Source: Bolinopsis microptera
Taxonomy: Eukaryota; Ctenophora; Tentaculata; Lobata; Bolinopsidae
Assembly (NCBI RefSeq): GCF_026151205.1
Contig: NC_087078.1
Coordinates: 9,874,675 to 9,938,674 of the forward strand
Reading direction: 5' to 3'
DNA: 64,000 nucleotides
Positions within the stretch are counted from its first letter, which is position 1. Each line of letters starts with the position of its first letter. A model generated the notes under the pieces. It worked only from the letters and a program-made list of their open reading frames with translations. It ran no database searches and was not told where the DNA came from. This document shows, one piece after another, positions 45,948 through 58,600 of this stretch. Made by a program: the position numbers and the translations under genes.

Positions 45948-47183
45948 CTAAAATACAAAATAGTCTCTCATAGTGCTTATGATGTCCTGCTCAACTATAC
46001 CATTTTCTTCAGCCAGATGAATGTGTGCCCCTGGGTACACCTTCAACAGAGCCTCTGATCTTTCATTTTTCAGTTTTCGGTAGAGAGCAATGCTGTCACT
46101 TAACAGAATGTCTTCTTCAGCTACTAAAACTAATGTTTTTGGGAGGTCCAAAATAAAGTTTGAGTCGATTGGAACACAATACGCTAGATAGTTTGTACCC
46201 AGCTGATACATTTCTTGAAAGGAGGATGCCTTTTGGTTCAATATTGTTTGAAACTTGTTGAAGAGCTCCTGTTTTTTTCCTTGATTGCCTTCAATGTACA
46301 GTGACCAATACTGGCAGATCATAGACTTTGTGAGTTTCGGTCCATCTTTATTCCTTCTATAAGACAAAGCATCTGTGTTAAAAGAATATGGTCCTCCAAT
46401 CAGGGTAAGTGTTTGTGGCCTACGTTTTTCTCCAACATCTGCAAGCAACAAGCATGCTGAAAGAGCAAGATTTGCACCAGCACTAACTCCCACTAAATGT
46501 ACTGTATCGTATCTGTTACAAAACATTTTTATGGCCCTTGCAACATAAATGAGAGGTTCAGGGAATGTGTGCTCTGGGGCTAGTGGGTATTTCAGAGCTA
46601 TGACATCATGACCCAATGAATTGCACAGATGCTCGCTGAATTTTGCCACTGTCATAGGTGAGCCATAGATGAACCCTCCTCCATGAAGCACTAAGTGGGC
46701 AGTTGCAAGAGGTGCACCAGGTTTCTGCTTCCTAGGTTTGCATTCCAATGCTATGATACCATCTCCAAATGCTGTGTACTCTTTATTGACTGTGACTGCT
46801 TTTTCGTATAAGAAGCGAATGAACTCATAGAATTTGCATAGGCCAATCTTTTGGGAAAACATAGCTGTATTCTGCATCATTTGTATTCTGAAATCATAAA
46901 TAAGTCATAAATCTACTATTCATATTCCAACTTAAGTGTGATTTATCTTAAAATTAATCATAAACATTATTAAAAAGTTATAAATGTCAAATCATAATTC
47001 ACGATAAATTGATAAATGAAATATATTACATGTCTTGGTTTCAAATTAGTCATACCTTATATGAGGAATAATAGCATTTCTCCACGACTTGTGTATCAGG
47101 AACATCACTTTCACAGGAATCAGGAGACATTGCAATGCAACATAAAGCATCAAAGCAGTTATTCTGATAACTTTTAGAATCAT
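45948..47183 (-). CDS. Alpha/beta hydrolase of the HSL family (AADAC/NCEH1-like)
   Basis: Two exons, 47183-47056 and 46887-45948, with GT-AG junctions in phase, give 355 residues. The first exon encodes a hydrophobic N-terminal segment (about 8-33), probably a type II signal anchor facing the ER lumen as in AADAC and NCEH1. The catalytic domain shows the HGGG oxyanion motif (111-114), the KYPLAPEHTFPEPL segment typical of hydrolase_3 enzymes, the nucleophile elbow GVSAG (Ser178), an acid residue at about Asp302 and a histidine in GAHIH (331-333). It should hydrolyse carboxylic esters; the substrate is unknown. It is slightly shorter than the 400-residue vertebrate relatives. Transcription is convergent with no near neighbour. 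Confidence 0.88.
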
Positions 47184-47845
47184 ATTAATATCCCCAGTCT
47201 CCTAAGAAGTCAGGAATTCGAAGAATATTACCAAAGCAAGTATCTCAGCGTGCATCCAGTAAAGAATCTGTGCTATATTACGTGCACAGAGACCAGGTAT
47301 TATATTGTGGGGTGCAGGGAACTGGTAATAGAAACTATTGTCCGATAAAATCCAATTATTGCTTTGTAGTCAGTAGTGTAATGGTTGCATTACTGCAATA
47401 ATCTGTTATTGATACTATTTGTGGGTAACACATGTACTGTACAAAGTGGTGTGGTTTCACATCACATGAAATGCTTCTTGTTGTAAATAGTGATGTTGTT
47501 CGATTTGGTTATTAAACTATTGAACTTATTTATTTCCATACTTATTATATTGTTGTATTTATAATACAATAAACTAAAGTGTGTAAATAATTGTTTACTA
47601 TAATTAATACACACAAGTTACTGATTTGTGTTCACAATAAATGTGAAGAATACAGTATACAACATTTTGACGTGCTAATTCAACATGAATATACTCGTAG
47701 TACAGTTGTTTAAATTAGTGATAAAGTAATATCTCACTCATAATGTTTACTCTAGTTACTCAAGTGAAAAGTTTATACATACTGTTGTAGAAGGGTATAC
47801 ACGTTGACTGTTGAGTTAACTACACTATACACAACTATAAAAGTT
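47184..47845. other. Intergenic, nothing recognised
   Basis: AT-rich upstream region of the hydrolase gene, without a supported frame. Confidence 0.35.
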
Positions 47846-47956
47846 GTCACGAGTGGGATTTGAACCCACGCCCACATTCGTGGACCAGAATGCTCATTCA
47901 TACGAATGCAAGATTGCTCTTGAGTCTGGCGCCTTAGACCACTCGGCCATCGTGAC
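47846..47956 (-). tRNA. tRNA-Leu(CAA) with intron, second copy
   Basis: Same structure as the copy at 14347-14457, but with a perfectly paired acceptor stem (GTCACGA with TCGTGAC), so this is the better candidate for a functional gene. Type II long variable arm, CAA anticodon, 27-base intron, B-box GGGTTCAAATCCC. About 150 bp of 5' flank is shared with the first copy. Confidence 0.93.
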
Positions 47957-48582
47957 ATGTTATAATAACGAAAATAATTATATATAATATACATAATACT
48001 CATCACCATTTTTCGACTTCTGAAAATCGCTGCAATGGTTTGTTGAATCTTTATTAAATCGACCACAAAGTTAAGGCAAATTCGGCCGAAAATTGTTGGC
48101 ATTTCCGTATGTACAGTTGTTTGAATTACTGATAAAGTAATATTATATAGCACCTGCTATTGATGTTTATTCTATGAGTTACTCAAGTGAAAGGTTCACA
48201 GTATAGTGTAGCATAATGTAAAAATCTGCGCTAGGTTGTAAGTTGAAAAAACATTTTGTTACTTACGAAGTAGTAGGGAATGTTCAGTTATCTAAGATAG
48301 ATTTATTTCAACATTACCTACCATCCTGTGCCTGATTTACATCATTATCTTGTACAACTCAGATGAGCTGTTTGAAAGAACGTCATTCAGCAGCTCACTT
48401 GATTAGGTACGAGGTTGAAAATAATTCGATCTGCAATATCTCAACTTACCCTGGCTAGCACATAATTAAATAATTACAACACAGCCTACTAATGGAGTTT
48501 TATCACTGATATGAGATTTACCTAGATTACTTGACCACGGTTATGCTGTTAGCAGACATATCATATGTCTCATGTATGTGGG

Positions 48583-48795
48583 GGGGGGGGGGGGCACTCA
48601 CTGTCAGAGCTGAGTTTTTTTTTCTTGTTTGGAATTTTCTGCAGTGATAAGGTTTGTGATTTGGTTGTGTCGTGCATTGTAAACAGGGTGTTTCAAAAAG
48701 AATTCCCAGTTTTAAAATGTTGTGCTTTGGTTGTGTCGTGCATTGTAAACAGAGTGTTTCAAAAAGAAATCCCAGTTTTAAAATCTTGTGCTTTG
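48583..48795. repeat. G run and 66-bp tandem duplication
   Basis: A run of about 14 G near 48581-48594 is followed by two copies of a 66-bp unit (48661-48726 and 48727-48792) containing GTGTTTCAAAAAGAA, with three or so differences. Open frames across it come from the repeat. Confidence 0.8.
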
Positions 48796-49036
48796 TTTAG
48801 GTACATTAGGAGTAAGATTTTTTAAGATAAATAATTAAAAAGAATTGGATTTGGAGTTTAAAACTTATCTTACTTAAAAAATGCAAAGATTTGAACCGGG
48901 TGTCATTATCGTAATTCAATAATTTCAATTAAAATATTACAATATCATCTTACCCTTTTATGAACTGTAATACTTACATACCAACACACCTTTAAAATCT
49001 TATCTACCTAACAATTCTAATTTATCTAGGGATAGT

Positions 49037-51033
49037 ATGCAAGATCTCATCGTCAAGGATATTGACATTAAAACAGGCTCCAGTAAACTGGATGAGGAGA
49101 TACAAAGCTGGCTAAATATAGACAAGAATGAGAGTACCTGTGCAGCCCTCTTGGGCATGGTCAAAGAGAGAAAACACACAGAGCTTGAAGCTTTGTTAAC
49201 GAAAAGAATGGCATTCGGAACTGCTGGACTGAGAGCTAGGATGGGACCCGGATATTCCTGTATGAATGATGTGACAGTGATCCAAACATCTCAGGGGTTT
49301 GCTAAATATCTGCTGGAAGTGCAGGAGTCTCTTGTCAGAGAGAATGGTGTTGCTATAGGGTTTGATGCTCGACACAACTCGTCAAGGTGAGTCTTTAGTG
49401 TTAACACGACGATAATAATATTATTGGTAATAAATACGTTGATAATCTAAATTAAAGTTATTTATAAAACTCTCTAATGCCTAGGATTTAGTTCAGTGCT
49501 TGTAAATATTGTGTCCAACCATTTAATTGTGATAGCCAACTAAAGTTATTTTATATCAGGTTTGCTAAGTTGGCTGCCGTTGCTATGGTCCGTCTCGGAA
49601 TTCCCGTCCACCTCTTCTCTGACATCACTCCCACCCCATTCCTAGCTTATGCAGTTCGTAGATACAAAACAGCAGCTGGAATAATGGTCACAGCATCTCA
49701 CAACCCCAAGGAAGACAATGGTTACAAAGTTTTCTGGTCGAACGGAGCCCAGATCATTCCACCCCACGATAGAAACATTGCACATCATATCTTAGAGAAC
49801 CTTGAGATTCAACCTGACGCTTGGAATGTTGATATGTTGGGCACATCTAAACTTAGGAGTGACCCCTACGATGACATCTACAGTAACTACTACAAAGATG
49901 TTGAAAGCTATGCGGTTGATGACAAAAACACTCTCAAGTCCTCCAAATTAAAGTTTACTTACACCCCCATGCATGGTGTTGGACAGAAGTTCATGGAGAA
50001 ATCATTTGAAGTTTTCGGGTTAAATCCATTCGTGTCAGTCCTGGAACAATGCAAACCCGATCCGAACTTCCCCACGGTAGCATTCCCAAACCCTGAAGAG
50101 GGTAAAAGTGCTCTAGATCTAGCAATGAAAGCAGCTGATGCTAATAATTCCAGTGTTATCATAGCTAATGATCCCGATGCTGATAGATTGGCTTGTGCGG
50201 AACGATCACCGTCCGGCTCCTGGTATGTTTTCAATGGCAATGAGTTAGGTGCAATAATGGGTACAATTGCATACGAGAACTTTAAATCCACTCACCCTAA
50301 TTTTCCTAATGAGAAACTTTACATGGTTGCCAGTACCGTTTCTTCCAAATTCCTAAGGTCCATGAGTCAAAAGGAAGGATTCCTGTTTGAAGATTGCCTA
50401 ACAGGGTTCAAGTGGATGGCAAACTACGCTCTCCGCAAAATGGAGGAGGGCTACACGTGCCTGTTCGGGTACGAAGAAAGTATTGGGTACATGTACGGGA
50501 CTAATGTCATGGATAAAGATGGTATCTCAGCAGGCTCAGTACTTGCTGCCTACACTTCCAAACTCTACGACAGCGGCAGTTCTCTGTCTCAGTTCCTCCA
50601 GTCTCTCTACACTAAATACGGATACCACATCTCCAATGATTCTTACTATCTCTGTTTTGACCCTCCAACTATAGTGACCATGTTCGAAGCTCTGAGAGAC
50701 AAGGGGTATCCGACCCACTGTGGTAAGTACAAGATAGTAGGTATCAGAGACGTTACAACTGGTTATGATAGCAGTTTCGAGGACAAGAAGTCCATCCTAC
50801 CCACGGATCCCAGTGGGCAGATGCTGACCTTTACCTTTGACAACGGCTGTGTGGGGACTCTACGTGCATCTGGAACGGAGCCAAAGATAAAGTATTACAC
50901 TGAGATTATAAGTCCTTCTGGTTCGGAGCAGAGTAAGAAGGTACTGGCTGAGCAACTGCTTGATCTTAAGAACACTTTGATAGAGACATTCCTGCAGCCT
51001 GGCAAATACGGCTTAACTCCCAAACCTGGATAG
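49037..51033 (+). CDS. PGM2: Phosphoglucomutase 2 / phosphopentomutase
   Basis: Two exons, 49037-49386 and 49560-51033, join in phase through an AGG arginine codon to give 607 residues, matching the usual 610. The cytosolic enzyme interconverts ribose 1- and 5-phosphates and, less efficiently, glucose phosphates; the paralogue PGM2L1 makes glucose 1,6-bisphosphate. The active-site phosphoserine is Ser163 in TASHNPKEDNGYKV, the Mg-binding loop DPDADR is at 321-326, the sugar-binding GYEESIGY at 420-427 and the phosphate-binding RASGTEPK starts at 551. All key motifs are intact. PGM2 versus PGM2L1 cannot be separated by eye, and invertebrates usually have one gene. A polyA signal AATAAA lies near 51389. 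Confidence 0.95.
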
Positions 51034-52163
51034 AGGACAAGATATCTTTTAGTATTTTAAAAAGCTTGTTAATAGCCGCGCTAGTTATTGGCTTTGTAAG
51101 CTACTAAAATAATGATTTGATTGATTATGGACCTTAAATTAAGAGATGATTTTATCAGAGTACATTCAATTTCAAGTGGAACGGGTTCAGGTAGAAACTG
51201 GCATATTTTTTTTGTGAACAATCCAACATCTACAACGAACTAGCATTTTTGTTTGTAATTATCTATAATTAATTCCTTAAATCTTAATCATTATTTCCTC
51301 TTAGATGCATTGTTATTTCATACCTAATATTATGTCTTGTGAATGACGAATTCCTAAAATTAAATCGATTTTTGAATGTAACGCTGTAAATAAAGCAAAC
51401 TAGGTGCATTGAGATTATCTCAATGATTAAGAACTAAAATTTGATTTTTCCTTGATTGATGCTAGACTTAATTTGCTTTTTGCTTCTGTTCAATGTAACC
51501 TACCAACCATTTTGTTTTCTTCTGATGCTTTGGTTGTCCTCCACAAATTCCGGGTTCCGCTTTAAGTAGAGATTTTTATGGATTTTATCTTTGGGAATGA
51601 TATGACACGTGTATTGTGTAACACGTGTCAAAGATGTCAAACAAAATTTGTTTGATATTTGAAATAGGATGGTAGCTTGACCGAAAAGTGTTGTTGACAG
51701 AAATTCATTCGTAATGAATGGTGATAATTGTTAGATCTGGTATTTGATATTGAAAGTAGCTAATAGTAACGATAGACTTTAATTATTTGGGTTCAGTTAT
51801 TTATGAAAATTTATTTAGAAATCATTGTTTGAAAATGTTCCAGGACTGTATAATCAGTCCAGTGAGCTGCTAGAACAGCTGCTATCATAATTAGCAAATT
51901 TACAGAATCTCCTATGTAGATTATTATATTTATAAAATAGAACATTTGTATGATCGTATAGATAACATGTGTAGTAACGTATGGTGACTAATGTCTAATA
52001 GGTAATAGCTAGGAGTAGTATCAATAAAATTAAGTTTAGAATTGATTCGCATCCTCTGATTTTGCTTCACTGATTTTGTACATCATGATTACAGATATAA
52101 TAAACATTATATTTTTGCGGTTGTAAAATCAGAGTATTACTGTTTTAAAAAAAAAGAATTGGC
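51034..52163. other. PGM2 3' region and intergenic
   Basis: AT-rich. It contains the probable PGM2 3' UTR to about 51400 and a small inverted ACACGTGT pair near 51610-51630. No gene is seen. Confidence 0.4.
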
Positions 52164-52356
52164 AATTCGGTAATGTGGCAACGCACGGTTAACGCACGGT
52201 TAAGGCACGGTTAAAGCACAGTTAAGGCACGGTTAAGGCACAAGGGTTACATAAGGCACGGTTGAGGCACGGTCTCTTAAGGCACGGTTAACGCACATGC
52301 GTTAACCGTGCCTTAAGTGACCGTGCGTTAACCGTGCGTTGCCACATTACCGAATT
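52164..52356. mobile_element. 193-bp foldback MITE with GCACGGTTAA repeats
   Basis: The outer 37 bp at each end (52164-52200 and 52320-52356, starting AATTCGGTAATGTGGCAACG) are exact inverted copies. The interior is a mini-array of GGCACGGTTAA units, with a second inverted section around ACGCACATGCGT at about 52290-52300. Flanking duplications are not obvious. Confidence 0.8.
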
Positions 52357-52697
52357 TCCTATTTTCAAAATTACAGAAATTCTGTAAATTCCTACCAATA
52401 TAAAGGATTGTCATTAAAATAAGCAAACATTACGGCGAAACTCTCCCCTAACCTTTAATTAAGAAGTTAATAAATTAACTATCAATTATAACTTAGTGAA
52501 CGATAATTCTTTTATGGATTTAACTTAGGTCAACGTTGAGACCTTTCACCTACCCATCGTTAAATTCAGTCTGTTGAACACGACTTATCTGAATAAAATG
52601 CTTTTCTAAATAAAATGCTGCTGTCACTATTTCTTTCCAATGTGCAAATTGGCGATGTAACAAACCTTAGTTCCTGAAATTAACAATCCCCCCCAGC

Positions 52698-55600
52698 ATG
52701 GAAACTTATTACAGACTGATATGGGATGGAGGAGTTAAAATAGTGTTGACAGTTGGTGCTGTAGTAGTAGCAGCGTTTCTACTGTTGAAGAAGAAGAAGG
52801 AGGAGGAGGTTCCGCTTTACAAAATAGATTCAGTGCTCCTTCAGTTCATGGAGCACTTGGGTGATGGCTACAACTTCACGCATATATCAATATGGGCAAC
52901 AGACCAGACAAGAGTGATGGCTGAGCATAAAGCTTTGATAGCACGTGGTACTGTTAACGTGAATGACAGTGAAAAGCATGCTTTCTTTATTGCTCAGTTC
53001 AATGACTGTGATTTCATCCCAAGAGATATTGAGTGTATCGATACAAATAATACTGTGGGACTGGGAGAATCCAAACCATTCGTAGCTCTATTCACTGGTG
53101 ACAAGAAGATCGCAGCATTGAGCATTACGCCATCTCACTTATCTAATGTATGGGTCAGCCAATCAATGAGCGGAGTGGTAGATCATAAAAATGGAGCTAA
53201 GAAATTTGTATACAAAGATAAACTTTTGGTCAGTACCGAATTCAAAGAAGAAGAATGGACTTTGATGAATAAACCAATGAAACTGAGAGAACTGAATACC
53301 TGTATTTACAAAACTTCGTGTTCTGGTAGAAAGTACGATGTGGACAACAACAATTCTCAACACTTTGTGAGTGAGCTGTGGAAATGTCTTGTGACTTCTA
53401 ATGAGAGGTAAGCTTAATATTTTAATATGAGAGTTGTCCGTGCGTGTTACTATCTAAATTCATGATATTTGCAGTACATAAGTATTAAAATATAAAATCC
53501 CTTTTTTCAACGGAATATTATTGGTTTATATTTACATATATATTATAAAATACACTTGCCGGAAAGAATTTTCTGTTTTGGCAAAAATTGTTTATTTTTG
53601 CTTTGGCTACATTATTTTGAGTTATTAGGACAACGGCGAATGAACATGGTTCGACCACCCGAAAATATACACAAAATAAACAGACCTGCGAATGTTCATT
53701 AGTCGACCCCCATTTATTTTGTTCTAATCGAATTTCTGTTTTGCTTTATTTATGGGCGACCGTGGGTTGCTCCATTCGTGTTGCTCACGATGAGCTTAAA
53801 CGTTTTGATTGAAAAATTTAATGAAGTAGCAGAAAATAATACCAGTTTCAACGGTTTCGTATTGACAAAGAAAATATAAATTATCGAGAGAATACAAATT
53901 CTAGTGGATCTCGTGCACTTCTTTCGGTCTGCATCCCTTCTTACTTCTGACGTTTTGAACCCGATTACAACGTATATGTCTCGTTATTTTCCGATTCGTG
54001 CAGTCTAGGAATTCTTCGTCTAAGTATTCCAGACATATACAGGTTGCTCTTCTCACCTTCGTTAAGAAACTGGCACAGACTGCCCTCTTCTCCAACAGAA
54101 GTGCCTTCTCGTCCTGGAGAAGGCTCTTGGCCTTTACAGAGTAGCAGAGTGATAACATCATTATCATGAGAAGGATCTGGAACTTAGAAGCCATGTCTAC
54201 CTTTAATATTATAAAGTTATAATGTGAAAGAATATTAGTCTAATGTAGTATGTATCCAACTTTTATAGTAGAACAGGAATAGATATTGAAAAGTGTAACA
54301 GATGCTTAAAATATGCAGTATTTGAAAGTAACACATCGCTTTTAGCTATTCGTCCCAGAATTTGTTCGTTTTTGCAATTTAAAAACGGCGATAAAAGCAA
54401 GAAAAATTCTGTTCTACTTAACCTACTTTATAATTACTCAAGAGTGACGAAGGACTTTCCTCGTGGACCCTTGTGATTCAAGAATACTAAGGATATGAAC
54501 CCCCCACAAATAATAAACAGTATAGAGTTTATGAAATGTTGAAAACATTCACAATACCTTAATCAGCCTTGGCAGCTTCTTAAATACGAAATAATTTCTT
54601 AACAATCCTACGTGGCGACTGATTTGAAAACAGTAACTACTGAGAACCATCTGCAACAATTGTTTCGGAGAAACACTATTGTTAGTCCCGCCCATGTTAA
54701 TTTAACTGCACAATGTTCAGTGTTACGGATTAGTGATTTCAAATTGAACATACCGGCTAGTCGTCTCATATTCGAATCTAAAATCCATTTTGAGCCACAT
54801 GTCGCTACGAAGTGTAATTATCAATACAGTGAAGCCATTTTGTTCTCATTTGGATTCAGAATGACATTTTCTCTACAGCATGAGAGAATTACACAATCCC
54901 ATTTAGATCTGCGACAGTTTGGGTGTGTCTACCTTAATGGATACGCTCCAGCAATGTTCAAGTTTTCAAAGCGTTAAGAACTGAAGGTGTGAAATAATTT
55001 ACAGAGGGGCTAATTTACTGTCGACTCCTAAATGAGACACTTTCTCTTCTGTGATCTGGTATTATTGTTACTGTACAACTGGATTTTTCACGATTTAGAG
55101 TCCTCAGTCCTCAGACTTCAAGACAAGATGTGAAATAGCATGAGGGAGGCCACTAAACATGATCAAGGGTCCGGGCAGTCTGAGAAGGGGAAGTTTAACA
55201 TGCAATTATTGTAGTTATCTGGACCATCGCAAAATTGGAATGTTTCTTTGTATCATGGAAAAAAGAGAAATTTGTTGGGAAATTTTATTTTAGTGATGGT
55301 TGGCGAAATAGTGTACAGAAGCACAACCTTGTTGCAACATGAAATAGTGTACAGAAGCACAACCTTGTTGCAACATGAAATAGTGTACAGAAGCACAACC
55401 TTGTTGCAACATGAAATAGTGTACAGAAGCACAACCTTGTTGCAACATGAAATTCCTACTATCTTACAGTATAGAATTATAGTAGGAATATTGTCTTTTA
55501 GAAAATGCGTGTCTAAAATAAGAATTCTAGTCAATGGTGCGGATAAGAAGACGTGATGATTCGGTAATAACGCACATAATAACAAGTCGTTGACAAGTAT

Positions 55601-58600
55601 TATGTAATAATGCTGTGTTGTACTTGTACGTGATGTTGTAATGGAAGAGATCGAAATTAGAATTATTTGAATGAAGGAGTAAGATTATGAGGTATTTCGC
55701 AATAATTTCTGGATACAAATGTTTAAATATATTTAATAAATGTTTAAATATATTAATAGTTTAAATATATTTTTTTAAAATTTTTTTTTTTAATAGTTTA
55801 AATATATTTTTAACGAACATTTTTGTCCCTAGCAGTTGTCAAAGAAGCAGTGAGTAACCAGTTTCACTAAAGTATGGACTATGGAGGAAGAAGAGTGGTG
55901 ATCGTTATGATGGTTTGTCGGACAAGTGGAGAGGATACAATACCGGGCAAGCTCTGTGATTGGTTGACATGGCACCACGTGCAGGGGCTTAGCTCTGTGA
56001 TTAGTTGACATGGCACCACGTGCAGGGGCTTAGCTCTGTGATTGGTTGACATGGCACCACGTGCAGGGGCTTAGCTCTGTGATTGGTTGACATGGCACCA
56101 CGTGCAGGGGCTTAGCTCTGTGATTGGTTGCCTTGGAGACACGTGGTCTGCTGGACTTAAGCTGGGGATACAATGTTAGGTGAGTTTGCCAAGTAGGCTG
56201 GTATTATGTTTTGCTTATCACCTAAGTGGAGTCACTTGACATCGTGATATTGTGTCACGTGTTATTATCATGTGCTACACGTGCAGTGATCAAACGAAAT
56301 ATAACGTTATTTTTAGAAAACAATCTGAAATGATATTTAAGAATCTTATTTGGGTTCCACGGAAAATTAGAATTAAATCTTTAGGGATTCATTAATTACA
56401 AGTGCCCATATATTTAATTTAATATTTATTTTCCGTCAACAAGTTTATATGGACTCAATATCCCAATCTCCCACGAGCTCAGCCCGCTATCAATTTAGTA
56501 ATTAGCAACGTGTAGTGGGGGTAGAAATGGTAACCCTGCATAAAATACCCAGTAATTATATCTCCCGAATCGATAAGCTCTGATCACGTGATATCTGTAC
56601 CTGCTCTGATTGGTTGCCATGACATCACGTGCAGGGGCTAAGCTCTGTGATTGGTTGCCTTGGAGACACGTGACCGTGAAAACGGCCACTGATTGGCTGT
56701 GTAACGTGAGAGGTGACTGCGTGATCAGTGATAAGGGAGAGATAAGAGCGTTATCTGGTTGTAAATGTGAGAATGTTTATGTGTGTACCTGTTTTATCCT
56801 TGTCTTTATTTCTCTTGTACTGTTTGTGTGATATTATTCTTGTAGTTGTAGCATCAGGGTTGTTGGTTTAAGTTTGAAGGTTTACCAAACATGTTATCTT
56901 ACATTCAGTTATTAGATTGCCTCCTTCTCCGACGTGTTCGTCAAAACACGAACCTCTGCCAATTTCCAAAGTATGCATATTTTTGTGGATTAATTGTTGT
57001 ATAAATACCAGAGCAGTTGATTCTTTTGATTCTGCACTGAGATGACTTGATGTACTGTTTTCATTTAGCAGTTGAGTCGAGTACGGCTTCACTTGTAACA
57101 GTGCCAAACTCAATAATAATTGCATAAATGAGTCATGTTACGTTTTAGGAGCCTATTAGTTTTATACAAGGTTAATTTGAGGGGATTGTTCAGTGTTAAC
57201 TCTATTACTTACCTAAATGTGTGATAAATGAATAAACCACTGATTTGCACGAAACATGATCTGGAATTGCACGGTATGATCTTGAAAATATGCTAATTAG
57301 GGTGTAATTCATAATTAAACCTCCCATTTAGAAATATTTCTGCATAATTCATATCACCATTTTTCTCGTTTGACCTGTTATTCAATCGTTGGAATTTTAG
57401 GTTTAAACTTGAAAAAAACTGGGACGAGAATTTAATTTAATTTTCTAATCTCCTATTGCTAAGTGTGTTGAATAGCAATGGAAACTGGCAGTTTTGCTTA
57501 TCAGTTCCATGTCATTTAATTGTGGAAATCAGTTTACCACTTCTTATCAGTCACGAGGAAGCTGTGCTGAACCAAAAACCCATGCGTTTAAATTCATTGA
57601 TAACAAATGAAAATGTCCCGGCACTGTTCCTACTTAAATTTGATAAGTTCGGTGAAGCGGCAACTTCTTTTTCGGAAAATGAGCCAGCTCTTTTTACTTC
57701 AAATTTGTGCTTCTGTCAAGGAAACTAGTGTTGAATACTGAACCCACTCATTTTGAAAGGCATCATTAATATCGTGGTAACAAATCAAGGACTCCAATAA
57801 CCAAAATGAACACTGAATGAGAGTACAGTTACTCCGCACACACGCACACACACACACACACGCACAAACACACGTGGATAATGTTCTGACAGGTAAAGTA
57901 TGTAATAATATTTTGTAGTGTGTGACAGGATTTAACATGTGGACATGGGCCGGAAGTGCGTTATATACCAGAGTGTACATTAGTACCATCATGTAGTTAT
58001 TAGTGAACCTCGTGGTGGATGTGTACACGTACACGTGACGTCATTGTGAACATGACGTCATTATACATGTGACGTTATCGTACACGTGACGTCATTGTAA
58101 ATATGACGTCATTATACATGTGACGTTATGGTGCACGTGACATCATTGTTGAGTTCATAACCACAGCATTAATCCACTTTTAATCGTATTTTTTAGAGTA
58201 AGTTTATGTAAGGAGAAATTGTTGGAAACTTTATATGTGCCATTCCTTATCGAAATAAGCGAGAGAATCACCAATCAGATGTCAGTAGAAGGATCATGAT
58301 TAATCACTCTACACGTGACTATCACATGACTTACTTGAACACGTTCTCTAGCTGGCCCTGAGGGACTATTCAAAACCCTAACCCTCTACTCTGAGCCTAA
58401 CCCTAACCCTAACCCAATCCCTAACTGAAGCATATGCTAAAACCCTTACCCTAAATACCCTAACGAGAAAATACCAACTTCCTCATATGGTAATTTCACG
58501 TGATCGAAACAGTTTTTCGCCGATAACTCGTCAGGGGAGAATTTTAACCATATGTCATGTGAAGTGTCCAAAATACATCGATTCGTGTTAGGTTTTAAGG

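Noticed and set aside
54612-54977. 121-residue plus-strand frame
   Set aside because: It lacks an ATG start (begins at GTG), shows no family motif and lies in an intron. It may be a transposon relic.
55248-55585. Frames encoding four identical 12-residue repeats on both strands
   Set aside because: The 36-bp unit is a multiple of three, so both strands stay open by chance. There is no signal peptide or processing sites.
56868-57125. 85-residue minus-strand frame with a hydrophobic start
   Set aside because: The N-terminus is weak as a signal peptide and only the last part has cysteines. No supporting splice or promoter context.
57456-57728. 90-residue plus-strand frame
   Set aside because: Starts at a non-ATG codon and has no recognisable motif.
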